64,000 nucleotides of DNA, taken from contig CAVORW010000003.1 in assembly GCA_963698715.1 (NCBI GenBank), positions 124,001-188,000 on the forward strand. Direction: 5' to 3'. This stretch comes from CAWHJB01 sp963698715 (GTDB taxonomy: Bacteria; Chloroflexota; Anaerolineae; Anaerolineales; UBA4823). Under the pieces are notes generated by a model. That model saw only the letters and a program-made list of their open reading frames with translations. It searched no databases and was not told the DNA's origin. Each line of letters starts with the position of its first letter. Within the stretch, counting starts at the first letter, position 1. Made by a program: the position numbers and the translations under genes. Positions 1 through 9,455 of this stretch are shown one piece after another.

Positions 1-894
1 AAGCCGGCGATCTGGTTACTAAATGGGACCGGCAATGCCCTGTTGAAACTTGTGGGTGTTCAGCCTGCTTCTGGGCACGAACTGGTCCATTCAGTCGAAG
101 AATTGAAAATGCTGGTAACAGCCAGTGCTGAATCTGGCGTTGTTGAAGCAGAAGAAAGCCAGATGCTGCATGCGATCTTTGAATTCGGCTCGTTGATCGT
201 CCGCCAGGTGATGATTCCGCGCACCGAGATGGTGTCAGTTGATGCGACTACCCCGCTGAATAATATTATCAGCCTGGTAAGCGAATCGACTTATACAAAA
301 TTTCCGATCTATGAAGACAGCCTGGATCAGATCATCGGGATCGTGCATATTAAGGATTTGCTGAGCGCCATACAAAACCCGGATTGCAAGCATTGTATTG
401 CCCGTGATTTCGCCCGCGAACCGATCTATGTGCCGGAGACAATCTCCGTGAACGCACTGCTGCATCAATTCCGGGCAGAGAAGCAGCATATAGCAATTGT
501 TATGGACGAGTATGGAGGCACAGCTGGCCTGGTTACCCTGGAAGACTTGTTGGAGGAGATCGTAGGCGAAGTCAGCGATCCGTTCGACATGTTCATTCCG
601 GAGATTCAAACACAGCCTGATGGCACGATTCTGATTGATGGCCTGACCCTGATCGAAGTTGTAAACGAGCAGTTGGGTTTGGATTTGAAAGATCCCGATT
701 ACGATACGATTGCGGGTTTTGTTCTCGGCAAGCTGGGCCGTATCCCGCGGTTGCAGGACGTAGTTGAGGGAGAAGGTGTGCGCCTGAGAGTAGAAGCAAT
801 GGATGGTTTGCGGATTGCCCGCCTATCTCTTCTCCCACTCGATGAAGCAGAAGAACTGGATGAGCCGGTCCAATCACCCAGGCCAAATTCTTAA
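1..894 (+). CDS. CNNM/CorC-type CBS-domain protein, 5' end outside the window
   Basis: The reading frame is open from base 1, so the gene starts upstream of the window; the visible part is about 297 residues. It begins with the end of a DUF21/CNNM membrane domain (a segment reading PAIWLLNGTGNALLK), followed by the typical linker, a pair of CBS domains (VRQVMIPRTEMVSVD, then DEYGGTAGLVTLEDLLEEIVG) and a C-terminal CorC/HlyC domain (DGLTLIEVVNEQLGL). Proteins of this kind are polytopic membrane proteins linked to magnesium or cobalt efflux; calling them hemolysins is historical. The stop codon overlaps the priA start by one base (TAATG), so the two genes are probably translationally coupled. 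Family assignment is firm; the transported ion is not shown by the sequence. Confidence 0.9.
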   Translation, partial: KPAIWLLNGTGNALLKLVGVQPASGHELVHSVEELKMLVTASAESGVVEAEESQMLHAIFEFGSLIVRQVMIPRTEMVSVDATTPLNNIISLVSESTYTKFPIYEDSLDQIIGIVHIKDLLSAIQNPDCKHCIARDFAREPIYVPETISVNALLHQFRAEKQHIAIVMDEYGGTAGLVTLEDLLEEIVGEVSDPFDMFIPEIQTQPDGTILIDGLTLIEVVNEQLGLDLKDPDYDTIAGFVLGKLGRIPRLQDVVEGEGVRLRVEAMDGLRIARLSLLPLDEAEELDEPVQSPRPNS

Positions 895-3452
895 TGCCAA
901 CGTTTCTCGAGATTGCTGTCAATATTCCCCAGGTAACTGCTGTTTTCCATTACCACCTGCCGGAAGAACTGGAAGGTTTGGTCGGTCCTGGGCATCTGGT
1001 TGTGGTTCCTTTTGGTCGCCAGCAGGTACAGGGCGTTGTGTTGCGTTTGTTGGATCGACCCGAAGTGTCCCAAACTAGACCGGTGCATTCTCTGGTTGAT
1101 CCAATCGAAGTCCTGACCGCTCAACAAATCATCCTGGCCGAACAGTTAGCGGAAGCTAACCTGGTTTCGGTGGCAGGTATCATCGATATGATGCTCCCAC
1201 CCGGGTTGAGCCGGAGAGCCGAAACAGTCTTCACATTAAATGCTGCAGCTGTGGAGCGAGACCCGCAATTATCCCGTTTGGATACTCGGTTGGTCAATCT
1301 ATTGGGCAAACGCGGCCCGCTACGGGCAGGCCAAATCGACCGGGCTATGCCGAAATTCGATTGGCGCAGACGGGCGGATCGCCTCGTCCGGCAAGGCATA
1401 CTGGATTCAACCGTGGAGCTGCCAGATCCGAATGTGCGGCCCAAGGTTGTGCGTATGGCGCGGTTAAGCTGCCCTCCAGATATCGCAGAACAAGCGCTGC
1501 CCGAACTTGGACGGGCAGGCAGCAAGGCTTTGGGCCGCCGGCAGGCTATCTTGGGTTATTTAATCGAAGAGCCCGGTCCGGTGGATGTGAGCTGGTTATA
1601 CGCCGCTAGCGGTGGTTCTCTTGCCGACCTGCGCTACCTGGCAGAGCGGGACCTGGTTGCTTTAAGCGAGAGCGAGATCTGGCGCGATCCTCTCGGACAG
1701 ATTGAAGTAGCTGCAAACCGCCCCCCTGTTCTGACCGAAGGCCAGCGACTGGTTTGGGATGCAATCCGGGAGGGTTTCCAGCAATCGGTGTCAGGCGAGC
1801 CCGTAAAGCCTTTCCTGCTGCATGGGGTAACAGGCTCTGGCAAGACTGAGATTTACCTGCAGGCTGTGGCGGAGGCCCTACAGGCCGGCAAGCAAGCCAT
1901 CGTATTGGTGCCTGAGATCGCGCTGACTCCCCAGACTGTGCGGCGCTTTATGGAACGGTTCCCGGGCCGGGTAGGCCTGGTACATTCTCAGTTATCCGCC
2001 GGTGAGCGTTATGATACCTGGCGCCGGGCTCGCTCCGGCAATCTCTCGGTAATCGTAGGCCCGCGCAGCGCCCTTTTTACACCCTTACCTGACCTTGGCC
2101 TGATTATTCTGGATGAATGTCACGACACATCTTATTTCCAAACCGAGTCTCCCAGTTATAACGCCCTGGATGCTGCGGTGCTTTACGCCCGGTTGGCTGG
2201 TTTTGTGTGTCTGATGGGTTCTGCAACACCGGATGTGGTCAGCACCTACCGCGCTCAGCAGGGCGATTGGCAATACCTGCATTTGCCCGATCGAATTCTT
2301 GCCCACCGAGCTACAGTCCAGGCACAACTTGCGCGCTTGTCACGCAGAACTTCGACCAGCGAGTTCGCGGCAGTAGATGGAACCTCATCTCGCTACCGAC
2401 CGTTCGAGGCCGAGGCAGATTCAATTGACCTGCCGCCGGTCCGAGTGGTCGATATGCGTCAGGAACTCCGGACCGGTAACCGGTCGATTTTTAGCACTGC
2501 TTTACAGGATTCCTTAGCGACGGTGCTGGAGCGTGGCCAGCAGGCGATCCTGTTCTTGAACCGATTGGGCATGGCAACCTATGTTTTTTGCCGCGATTGT
2601 GGTCACAGCCTGAAATGTCCACGCTGTGACCTGCCTTTGATCTATCATGAGGCCCGCCGAATCCTGACCTGCCATCACTGCGGCTATCAGCGAGGAATGC
2701 CAGCCTCCTGTCCTGAATGCGGCAGCAAACGGATCCGGCATTATGGAACCGGGACTGAACGAGTGGAAAGCGAGGTGGTGGGGCTTTTCCCGCAAGCCAG
2801 GGTTTTACGGTGGGATTACACCACTACCCGAACCAAGGGCGCCCACGAGATGATATTAAGCCATTTTGCGGCTCACCGGGCTGATATCCTGGTTGGGACT
2901 CAAATGTTAGCCAAGGGCCTGGATCTGCCGTTCGTGACTCTGGTGGGGGTTGTCCTGGCGGATGTGGGGCTTAATCTTCCGGACTATCGCGCTCCTGAGC
3001 GCACGTTTCAAGTTCTCACCCAGGTCGCTGGCAGGGCCGGGCGGAGTCCATTGGGAGGTGAAGTGATCTTGCAGACTTTCCAGCCGGATCACTATGTTAT
3101 CAAAGCCGCTTCTTCGCACGACTACCGCAATTTTTACCGCCAGGAAATGGCCTACCGGCAGCAACTCGGGTACCCCCCTTATGCCAACCTGGTGCGGCTG
3201 GAATACCGTCATCGGGATGCCGGTAGAGCAGAACGGGATGCAAACCATCTGGCAGCTGAAATTCGAGGCTGGATGCAGACCGGACATCGCCAGGCCACCC
3301 AGATGATCGGCCCTGCTCCCTGTTTTTTTGCGCGTCAAGACGGTGTCTATCGCTGGCAAATAATTCTGCGCGGACCTAATCCGCAGAATCTGCTGCGAGA
3401 TAAAACGTTCAAGGATTGGAGAATTGAAATTAACCCGGCCAGCCTGCTCTAA
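894..3452 (+). CDS. priA: Primosomal protein N' (PriA helicase)
   Basis: This 852-residue superfamily 2 helicase restarts stalled replication forks. The N-terminal 3'-DNA-binding domain is followed by Walker A (GVTGSGKTE, residues 311-319), a DEAH-like box reading DECH (407-410; most PriA proteins have DEEH), four zinc-binding CxxC pairs (from CRDCGHSLKCPRC to CPECGSKRI) and the helicase C-terminal motif QVAGRAGR. A stretch of about 40 residues (ARLSRRTSTSEFAAVDG and on) inserted before the zinc region is longer than usual. The ATG overlaps the previous stop codon. The stop codon lies inside a 5-bp duplication made by a small mobile element at 3454-3579, so the 3' end of the transcript now contains that element. 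Confidence 0.96.
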   Translation: MPTFLEIAVNIPQVTAVFHYHLPEELEGLVGPGHLVVVPFGRQQVQGVVLRLLDRPEVSQTRPVHSLVDPIEVLTAQQIILAEQLAEANLVSVAGIIDMMLPPGLSRRAETVFTLNAAAVERDPQLSRLDTRLVNLLGKRGPLRAGQIDRAMPKFDWRRRADRLVRQGILDSTVELPDPNVRPKVVRMARLSCPPDIAEQALPELGRAGSKALGRRQAILGYLIEEPGPVDVSWLYAASGGSLADLRYLAERDLVALSESEIWRDPLGQIEVAANRPPVLTEGQRLVWDAIREGFQQSVSGEPVKPFLLHGVTGSGKTEIYLQAVAEALQAGKQAIVLVPEIALTPQTVRRFMERFPGRVGLVHSQLSAGERYDTWRRARSGNLSVIVGPRSALFTPLPDLGLIILDECHDTSYFQTESPSYNALDAAVLYARLAGFVCLMGSATPDVVSTYRAQQGDWQYLHLPDRILAHRATVQAQLARLSRRTSTSEFAAVDGTSSRYRPFEAEADSIDLPPVRVVDMRQELRTGNRSIFSTALQDSLATVLERGQQAILFLNRLGMATYVFCRDCGHSLKCPRCDLPLIYHEARRILTCHHCGYQRGMPASCPECGSKRIRHYGTGTERVESEVVGLFPQARVLRWDYTTTRTKGAHEMILSHFAAHRADILVGTQMLAKGLDLPFVTLVGVVLADVGLNLPDYRAPERTFQVLTQVAGRAGRSPLGGEVILQTFQPDHYVIKAASSHDYRNFYRQEMAYRQQLGYPPYANLVRLEYRHRDAGRAERDANHLAAEIRGWMQTGHRQATQMIGPAPCFFARQDGVYRWQIILRGPNPQNLLRDKTFKDWRIEINPASLL

Positions 3453-3584
3453 GTGGTCTTTTCGGCAAGGCACTTAAGAAAAAAGAGATATTGTGGTGTT
3501 CGGCTTAGGCGGCCGCGACCGCCCAAGCCGAACACCACACATCCTTTTTTTGTTTGCAAAGAATTTAGCAAAAATACCACTAAG
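3449..3584 (+). mobile_element. Palindromic MITE-like element, group A copy 1
   Basis: The element at 3454-3579 is flanked by the direct repeat CTAAG (3449-3453 and 3580-3584), read as a 5-bp target-site duplication. Imperfect terminal inverted repeats read TGGTCTTTTCGGCAA and, on the other strand, TGGTATTTTTGCTAA. The centre is a 21-bp stem (3492-3512 with 3519-3539, one mismatch) around a 6-base loop. Related copies lie at 33991-34115 (opposite orientation) and about 40190-40316. No coding capacity. The left duplication contains the priA stop codon TAA, so insertion preserved the end of the protein. The A-rich and T-rich runs beside the stem could make it work as a terminator. Confidence 0.8.
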
Positions 3585-3681
3585 ATCTAACGTTATAATA
3601 GGCGAGTTATTAGCAATATTGTTTGAGTGAGCACACAATCTTGCTGAGTGGAATGACAAACCTGAGCTAAAAGAGGCAACC

Positions 3682-4560
3682 ATGGATAGCTTTCGTCGCG
3701 GTTTCGCATTTTTAAAACAATCCTATCAGATGATGCTGGCAGACAGAGATTTGATCAAACCGTCGTTCTTTGCCTTGTTAGCAGGCTTTGTTGTCACCAT
3801 CATCGGGAGTATTCCGATTGTCCTGGCTTTTGTACTCTTCGGAGACCAGGGCTTTGGTCAGGTGATCGGTTATGTATTAGGAGCAGCACTGATCTTTGTC
3901 CAATATATGGTCAGTTATGTGTTTTCGGCTATGACGATCTACCTGATTTTTGGGTATCTCTCCGAGGGCGATGGGCGCATGGATCGCGCCTGGGGAATTG
4001 TGCGCCGCGACTTCCTGGATATCCTGAGCCTGGCGGTAGCCTCAACCGGGGTAAATTTACTGCGCAGCCTGGTGCGAGGTAAAGGTAACCAGGGCGGGCG
4101 CAATTTTCTGGCTGGGTTGATCGATACCATCTGGACCGAAGCCACCTATTTGGTTCTGCCAGCAATGGTGATCGATGATACCAGCTTGAAAGAGAGCTTG
4201 CGGCGGGCTACCCACATTGTTAAGGACAATCTGCTCCTGGTAGGTGTCAGCACTGTTGGGGTGCGGGCGGTGACCGGTTTGCTGGGTTTCCTCCTGGGTG
4301 GAACAGGCATAGCCCTTGGATTTGGGGTGGCATTTGGAGCAATCAGCCTGACCAATGGCGCAATCTTCGGGTTGGTGGCAGGGATCAGTCTGGGTGTCGC
4401 CATTGCCGGGTTATTTATTATGGTGGCAGTCGTTCTTGGCTCATACACAGCAACGGCCTACCATACTTGCCTGTATATATGGGCTCGGGATGTCGAAAAA
4501 TCCGACGAACCGGGTGGAGTCGTTACTCCACCGGCGCCTCTGGCCGCTGTTTTGAATTAG
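3682..4560 (+). CDS. DUF6159-like polytopic membrane protein
   Basis: A 292-residue integral membrane protein with about six hydrophobic segments (about residues 28-52, 60-90, 110-125, 185-207, 215-235 and 240-262). The central sequence WTEATYLVLPAMVIDD followed by SLKESLRRATHIVKDN matches my memory of the DUF6159 family, whose function is unknown. No catalytic motif is visible. The ATG is preceded by a purine-rich AAAGAGGCAACC. It stands alone, between a mobile hairpin element and a short palindrome, with no operon partner. Confidence 0.75.
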   Translation: MDSFRRGFAFLKQSYQMMLADRDLIKPSFFALLAGFVVTIIGSIPIVLAFVLFGDQGFGQVIGYVLGAALIFVQYMVSYVFSAMTIYLIFGYLSEGDGRMDRAWGIVRRDFLDILSLAVASTGVNLLRSLVRGKGNQGGRNFLAGLIDTIWTEATYLVLPAMVIDDTSLKESLRRATHIVKDNLLLVGVSTVGVRAVTGLLGFLLGGTGIALGFGVAFGAISLTNGAIFGLVAGISLGVAIAGLFIMVAVVLGSYTATAYHTCLYIWARDVEKSDEPGGVVTPPAPLAAVLN

Positions 4561-4585
4561 GCTTTAATTTAAAATCCAGAAGGTG

Positions 4586-4626
4586 TGTGGCTGTCGGCAT
4601 CCCTGCTGCACGCATCGACAGCCACA
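4586..4626. repeat. Intergenic hairpin, 11-bp stem
   Basis: TGTGGCTGTCG (4586-4596) pairs perfectly with CGACAGCCACA (4616-4626) across a loop of about 19 bases. It follows the stop codon of the membrane protein by 25 bases. There is no T-run after it, so a simple intrinsic terminator is unlikely. It resembles the other long intergenic palindromes of this window in position and shape. Confidence 0.5.
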
Positions 4627-4713
4627 TCGATCCCTTCTCAGACAAGTTCTTAGTGCGCTTAGGGGATTTGCCCTGTTCGTGCCAATAGAACTGGATTTCA
4701 CAAGGAGATATTT

Positions 4714-5217
4714 ATGCAAATGAGGCGTGAATTACTTACCTGGGAGGATGTGGAACGCCTGATCCAGCACCTGATGCCTCAATTTGAAGGTGAGTATGAG
4801 GCCATGGTGATGATCACGCGCGGCGGCCTCATTCCGGGCGGAATCCTGGCTGAGAAAATGAATATCACCCATCTGCTCACCGCAGCAGTGGATTTCCCCG
4901 CCCAGGTGGAAATGGAACGGGCTAAGCTGATGGCCTGGCCGCAGTTTATCCAGTTTCCGGAAAATAGCCTGTTGAGAAATCGGCGTACACTTGTTGTGGA
5001 CGATGTTTGGGGATCAGGACGGACGATCACATCCGTGCGCCACCGAGTTGCGTCTGCTGGCGGTCTTCCTAAAACTTGTGTGTTTCATTTCAACCCATAT
5101 CGCAATCTGTTCAGTTCGGCACGACCAGATTATTACGCCGCCATCACTGATGCTCATATCATATATCCATGGGAGATTGATCGTGGCGCGGATATGGTTG
5201 CATTAGGCGAGATGTGA
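4714..5217 (+). CDS. Phosphoribosyltransferase (type I PRTase fold)
   Basis: A 167-residue protein with the type I phosphoribosyltransferase signature: four hydrophobic residues, two acidic residues and a small-residue loop, LVVDDVWGSGRTIT, which binds the PRPP phosphate and ribose. An upstream MVMITRGGLIPGGILAEKM matches the PPi-loop region. It resembles xanthine or hypoxanthine phosphoribosyltransferases, but the base substrate cannot be read from the sequence. The start is set by a strong AAGGAGATAT ribosome-binding site 7 bases before ATG 4714. Single gene, no clear operon. Confidence 0.8.
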   Translation: MQMRRELLTWEDVERLIQHLMPQFEGEYEAMVMITRGGLIPGGILAEKMNITHLLTAAVDFPAQVEMERAKLMAWPQFIQFPENSLLRNRRTLVVDDVWGSGRTITSVRHRVASAGGLPKTCVFHFNPYRNLFSSARPDYYAAITDAHIIYPWEIDRGADMVALGEM

Positions 5218-5369
5218 ACCCCCGTTCTCGATTTGTGCTATAAAGGATGGGAGCAGAATCCGCCTGGCGGATGATTATGCAGTCAACTTTGCAATCTGCC
5301 CGTTATCACTGACGTGTGGATATAAATTCTTCATGCTTACCGGACGTTATTTACATGCAACCGACCTGA

Positions 5370-7274
5370 TCATAGCACGGCGATTGCCGAGGCCAGGTTC
5401 TCGCGAAATTCAGGCCGCAGGAAAAACGCCCAGGCTTCCTGAAAAGTTACCATCAACCGGTGTCGCTCGGCATGCCGAGCTGCAAGGTACCCAAAAATTG
5501 CCTCCGGATTTTGGCGCTCGCTGACCGGCAATCCAGCTTGGCGGGTATCCCAGCCGTCCAGAAAACTGCGCAGGATCTCGGTGGCTACATCGGCATCATT
5601 CAAATCGCCCAGATGATCTTGCAGCTTCTTAATATCGTTTATGACGGCTTTGGCGTGCGTCCCCAGTACTTCCCGAAAATATTCAACCGTGTAACGCAGC
5701 TTTTTATATTCGATCCGCAGTGCGTGCATCTGTTCGATGGAGGCATGCGCCAGTACGGATGAATAGGCGCGCACCGCTGCCAGACGGTTATAAATTAATA
5801 TCGGCGCAATCTCTCTGACCAGGTAAGGGGTAGGCTGATCTTGAGGAACCGCCAGGGCACCTTCGCCTGGAGTTTGCAAGAAGTGATTGAACTTAAGTTT
5901 AAAATCTTGATACGCTTCACTACCCAGATAGGCGTTCATATCGGTTCGAGCCTGTTCGCGTTCTTCCTGCCAGCCGTGAAGCAGAGGGTCCAGCCCCGAC
6001 CGTTCACTCTCTGGCAGTTCATCCAAATAGTGCTGGGCCTTCTCCATAAATACATCCAGATCGCGCACCCTGCCTAATGCCCGCCCGGTGGCTTTCAGTC
6101 CTTTCATATGAACTTTCAAGGTTTTTGGTTCGAAAGCTTCTCCAAATACCTCAAAGGCAGCCCGCATGCGGCGGGTCGCCACGCGCATATCGTGCAGCTC
6201 CTCAATGTCGTCACCCAGGCGGGTGCCTTCTTCATGGGCGAGCATTTCTGCGAAATGATAAAGCAAGACTTTTCGCCCTGCTTCGGACATCGGGTCGTCC
6301 GGTAAGATACCTGATTTATCCCGCGGCTGCGGCAGGGCTGGTTCTGCTGAGCTAAGTTTTTCAGCCTGGGTGGCCTCCATCACCTCAAGCCGGTATTCAT
6401 GGCTGCGCTTCCATCCGGATGTGTAGCGCTGGGCTGCTGCCGCGTCTTCGGCAGCATGCGGGCCGCTGACAATCAAACGGATTCTTCCAGGGAGGCGGTC
6501 AGCTCTCTGAAAACTTGTGCTTTGGCTGTGGCTGTTGTCAAGCCCACGTGCAATCCGCAGAATGCTTGCCAGCAAATTCACCTGACGTTGTTCTTCTGGG
6601 TCGAGTCCCATATTTTGCGAGAGCCGGGTCTTTTTTTTGCCGTGCTGTGAGATTAGAACAGCTTTCCAGAGCACTCGTTCTTGCTCGCTGGGTGAAACTT
6701 TACTAAGATGCTGATCGATCCATTGCTGGGCGGCAGCCAGGGTTTTTCGAGATGATTTTTGAGCTCGAAATGTTGGCAGGCTGCTGGCCTGTTCTAACAG
6801 GCGACGATATTGCTCGGGTAAGCGGTGCAGGGAGCGCGTGCTATCGAAGATTGCCAGTGCCTGTTTGGAAATGTGCTGCAAACGCTGGATATCGGCTGGG
6901 TCCAGCTTTTTCCGCGGCAGTTCTTGCTCACCAGGCGCGCCTGGCAAAGGTTCCTCTGATTTTGTTTCCGAAAATTTTTCTTCCTCGGGAGGTGCATCTG
7001 GCGTGATAGCTCTCTCGGAGGCAGGCATACCGACAGAGCTGGCTTCTCCAGGATAATCGGGGAACAAAGCCATGCTTTCCTGCCGGAATCGAGCCCGCCA
7101 ATAACGCACCGCGCTGCGGGTCAGGCCGACCTGTTCTGCAATTTTATGGGTTGGCCAACCATCAGCGTAAAGAGTTAATATCTGGGCCCGATGATACAGC
7201 GGTCTGGGAGAGTTATCGTTCAGAAGACTGGTGAGGTATTGGTGCTGTTGGGGAGTTAAGAAAAAATCTGTCAT
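5370..7274 (-). CDS. HTH / PPX-C-like / CHAD domain protein
   Basis: A 634-residue protein with three parts. Residues about 25-65 form a homeodomain-like helix-turn-helix (PTHKIAEQVGLTRSAVRYWR). Residues about 127-300 resemble the HD-like C-terminal domain of exopolyphosphatase/GppA (LLASILRIARGLDNSHS). Residues about 328-630 form a CHAD domain, with the conserved basic helices ELHDMRVATRRMRAAFEVF and HALRIEYKKLRYTVEYF. CHAD domains are known to bind polyphosphate. It is the last gene of a four-gene minus-strand operon with two PPK2-type proteins and PPK1, 19 bases after ppk1. Inference: it is a polyphosphate-binding accessory or a polyphosphate-responsive DNA-binding regulator of this operon. 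Confidence 0.85.
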   Translation of the reverse strand: MTDFFLTPQQHQYLTSLLNDNSPRPLYHRAQILTLYADGWPTHKIAEQVGLTRSAVRYWRARFRQESMALFPDYPGEASSVGMPASERAITPDAPPEEEKFSETKSEEPLPGAPGEQELPRKKLDPADIQRLQHISKQALAIFDSTRSLHRLPEQYRRLLEQASSLPTFRAQKSSRKTLAAAQQWIDQHLSKVSPSEQERVLWKAVLISQHGKKKTRLSQNMGLDPEEQRQVNLLASILRIARGLDNSHSQSTSFQRADRLPGRIRLIVSGPHAAEDAAAAQRYTSGWKRSHEYRLEVMEATQAEKLSSAEPALPQPRDKSGILPDDPMSEAGRKVLLYHFAEMLAHEEGTRLGDDIEELHDMRVATRRMRAAFEVFGEAFEPKTLKVHMKGLKATGRALGRVRDLDVFMEKAQHYLDELPESERSGLDPLLHGWQEEREQARTDMNAYLGSEAYQDFKLKFNHFLQTPGEGALAVPQDQPTPYLVREIAPILIYNRLAAVRAYSSVLAHASIEQMHALRIEYKKLRYTVEYFREVLGTHAKAVINDIKKLQDHLGDLNDADVATEILRSFLDGWDTRQAGLPVSERQNPEAIFGYLAARHAERHRLMVTFQEAWAFFLRPEFRENLASAIAVL

Positions 7275-7293
7275 TAATCAATTGTCATTCCGA

Positions 7294-9432
7294 TTATTTA
7301 TTAGCTTTCTGGTTGTAGTTCAACAGCCAGAGCTGGCTGTTGAGCCGAGGTGTATTACCCTTAGCGCTCACCCGTTTATAGGTCCCATCAGAATTCATCA
7401 GCCGGGCCTTGATATTGTCGTTTAGATAGGTTTCAAGCACTTCATCGCGCAGGTAACGGATCAAGCGCATTTCTCGCACCGGGAAAAGCACTTCGACTCG
7501 CCGGTTGATATTGCGGGGCATCAGATCGGCGCTGCCCAGGTAGATTTGTTCATGACCACCATTCTGGAAATAATAAACCCGGCTGTGCTCTAGAAACCGT
7601 CCGACCACACTGATGACCCGGACGTTTTCACTTAAGCCTTGAATACCAGGGCGCATACAGCAAATACCGCGCACGATCAGATCAATCTTCAAGCCCGCCT
7701 GGGATGCCTGGTAAAGCGACTGGATAATCGGTGAATCGACCAGGGAATTCATTTTGAGGATCAAATGGGCGGGCCGTCCTTTGCGATGGTGTTCAACCTC
7801 GCGTTGAATCAGGGCTTCCATTCCGCTGCGTAAGTTAACGGGAGCTACCAGCAGTTTGCGATAGTCCTGTTTGGTGGAATAACCAGTCAGGTAGTTGAAG
7901 AGATCGGTTGCATCCGCCCCAATATCTTCATCGCAGGTAAACATGCCGATGTCTTCATAGAGTTGGGCCGTGATTGCATTGTAATTGCCGGTCGCCAGGT
8001 GCATATAGCGCCGGATATGTTCGCCTTCCTTTCGGACCACGAGCGCAATTTTTGAATGGGTTTTTAAACCTAACAAACCGTAAATTACATGTACGCCTTC
8101 ACGTTCCAGCTTACGGGCCCAATTGATATTGCTTTCCTCATCGAACCGGGCTTTTAATTCAACCAGCACCGCAACTTGCTTACCGTTCTCGCGGGCTTCC
8201 AGCAGCGCATCAACAACCGGCGAATTCCTCCCAACCCGATAAAGGGTCTGTTTAATTGCCAGGACATCCGGGTCGCGGGCCGCTAACCGCAGGAAATCGA
8301 CCACCGGATTGAACGAATCATACGGATGGTGAACCAGGATGTCCTCCCGCCGAATGATATTAAACAGGTTGCTATCTTGCTGATAATCCTTTAACCTGAC
8401 AGGGATAGCAGGTTTGAAGGGTGGATCTTTCAAATCACGGCGATCTATGCCATGCAGACTCATCAATCCGCTGATTCCCAAAGGACCATCCATGGCATAG
8501 ATATCTTTCGAATCGAATTGCAGGTTGTCTATCAAGATACTGCGGATATGCACCGGCATACTATCATTGATCGTTACCCGCACCACTGACCCAAAACGTC
8601 GTTTTCGGACACTTTCCTCTGTGGTTTCCAGCAAATCGGAAGCCTCCAGTTCTTGAATGATCGTGTCCGCATCCCGGGTAACCCGAAAAGGATGTGCTTC
8701 CAGAATTTTCATGCCAGGAAAGAGTTTATCCAGGTTGTTGGCCATCACCTGTTCTAGCCAAACGAAATAGTGATGGTAAGGGACTGTGCCATCCTGGCGT
8801 ACACTGCCAGATGACCTTTTTATAGGGAGCAGGCGGGGTAAAGTTCCGGGCACCTTGATACGAGCAAAATGCTGCTGGCCATGCTCATCTTCCAGCAGGA
8901 CCGCCAGGTTCAGGCTGAGATTTGAGATATGGGGAAACGGATGGCCCGGATCGAGTGCCAGTGGAGTTAGCACAGGAAAGATGACTTCATTGAAGTATTC
9001 GTCGACAACAGATTTTTGACGTTTGTTGAGTTTGCGGTAATCCATGACATGAATGCCATTCTTGTCAAGCGAGGGCAGAAGGTCGTACTGAAGACACTCA
9101 CGGGATTCGGTCATAAGCTTCCAGGCAAGCTTCCGGATCTCAACTAATTGCTCGGCAGGGGTCAGACCATCTGGCGGGGTATCAATAACGCCGGCATCAA
9201 TCTGTTTGCGGATACCAGCCACCCGAACCATGTAGAATTCGTCCAGGTTTGAGCCGACAATAGCCAAGAACTTGATCCGTTCCAGCAAAGGATTGCTGTC
9301 ATCCTGAGCTTCTTCAAGCACCCGGCGTTGAAATTCCAGAAGAGCCAGCTCCCTGTTGATATAGTTGGCGGGATCCTGAATGTCGATCGGAGCAGTCTGG
9401 GCCTTTTCCTCAGTTTTTACGTTCGCTGCCAT
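7294..9432 (-). CDS. ppk1: Polyphosphate kinase 1
   Basis: A 712-residue PPK1, which makes inorganic polyphosphate from ATP. The N-terminal domain (NRELALLEFQRRVLEEA, then GSNLDEFYMVRVAG) is followed by the head domain and the two phospholipase-D-like C-terminal domains. The catalytic histidine region RRYMHLATGNYN is present, as are LKTHSKIALVV and TLYRVGRNSPVVDALLEA. Length and motifs look complete. A GAGGTAG ribosome-binding site precedes the ATG. It lies 23 bases after a PPK2 gene and 19 bases before the CHAD gene, so one transcript probably encodes polyphosphate synthesis and use together. Confidence 0.96.
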   Translation of the reverse strand: MAANVKTEEKAQTAPIDIQDPANYINRELALLEFQRRVLEEAQDDSNPLLERIKFLAIVGSNLDEFYMVRVAGIRKQIDAGVIDTPPDGLTPAEQLVEIRKLAWKLMTESRECLQYDLLPSLDKNGIHVMDYRKLNKRQKSVVDEYFNEVIFPVLTPLALDPGHPFPHISNLSLNLAVLLEDEHGQQHFARIKVPGTLPRLLPIKRSSGSVRQDGTVPYHHYFVWLEQVMANNLDKLFPGMKILEAHPFRVTRDADTIIQELEASDLLETTEESVRKRRFGSVVRVTINDSMPVHIRSILIDNLQFDSKDIYAMDGPLGISGLMSLHGIDRRDLKDPPFKPAIPVRLKDYQQDSNLFNIIRREDILVHHPYDSFNPVVDFLRLAARDPDVLAIKQTLYRVGRNSPVVDALLEARENGKQVAVLVELKARFDEESNINWARKLEREGVHVIYGLLGLKTHSKIALVVRKEGEHIRRYMHLATGNYNAITAQLYEDIGMFTCDEDIGADATDLFNYLTGYSTKQDYRKLLVAPVNLRSGMEALIQREVEHHRKGRPAHLILKMNSLVDSPIIQSLYQASQAGLKIDLIVRGICCMRPGIQGLSENVRVISVVGRFLEHSRVYYFQNGGHEQIYLGSADLMPRNINRRVEVLFPVREMRLIRYLRDEVLETYLNDNIKARLMNSDGTYKRVSAKGNTPRLNSQLWLLNYNQKANK

Positions 9433-9455
9433 CGCTACCTCATCATTTTGCTGTA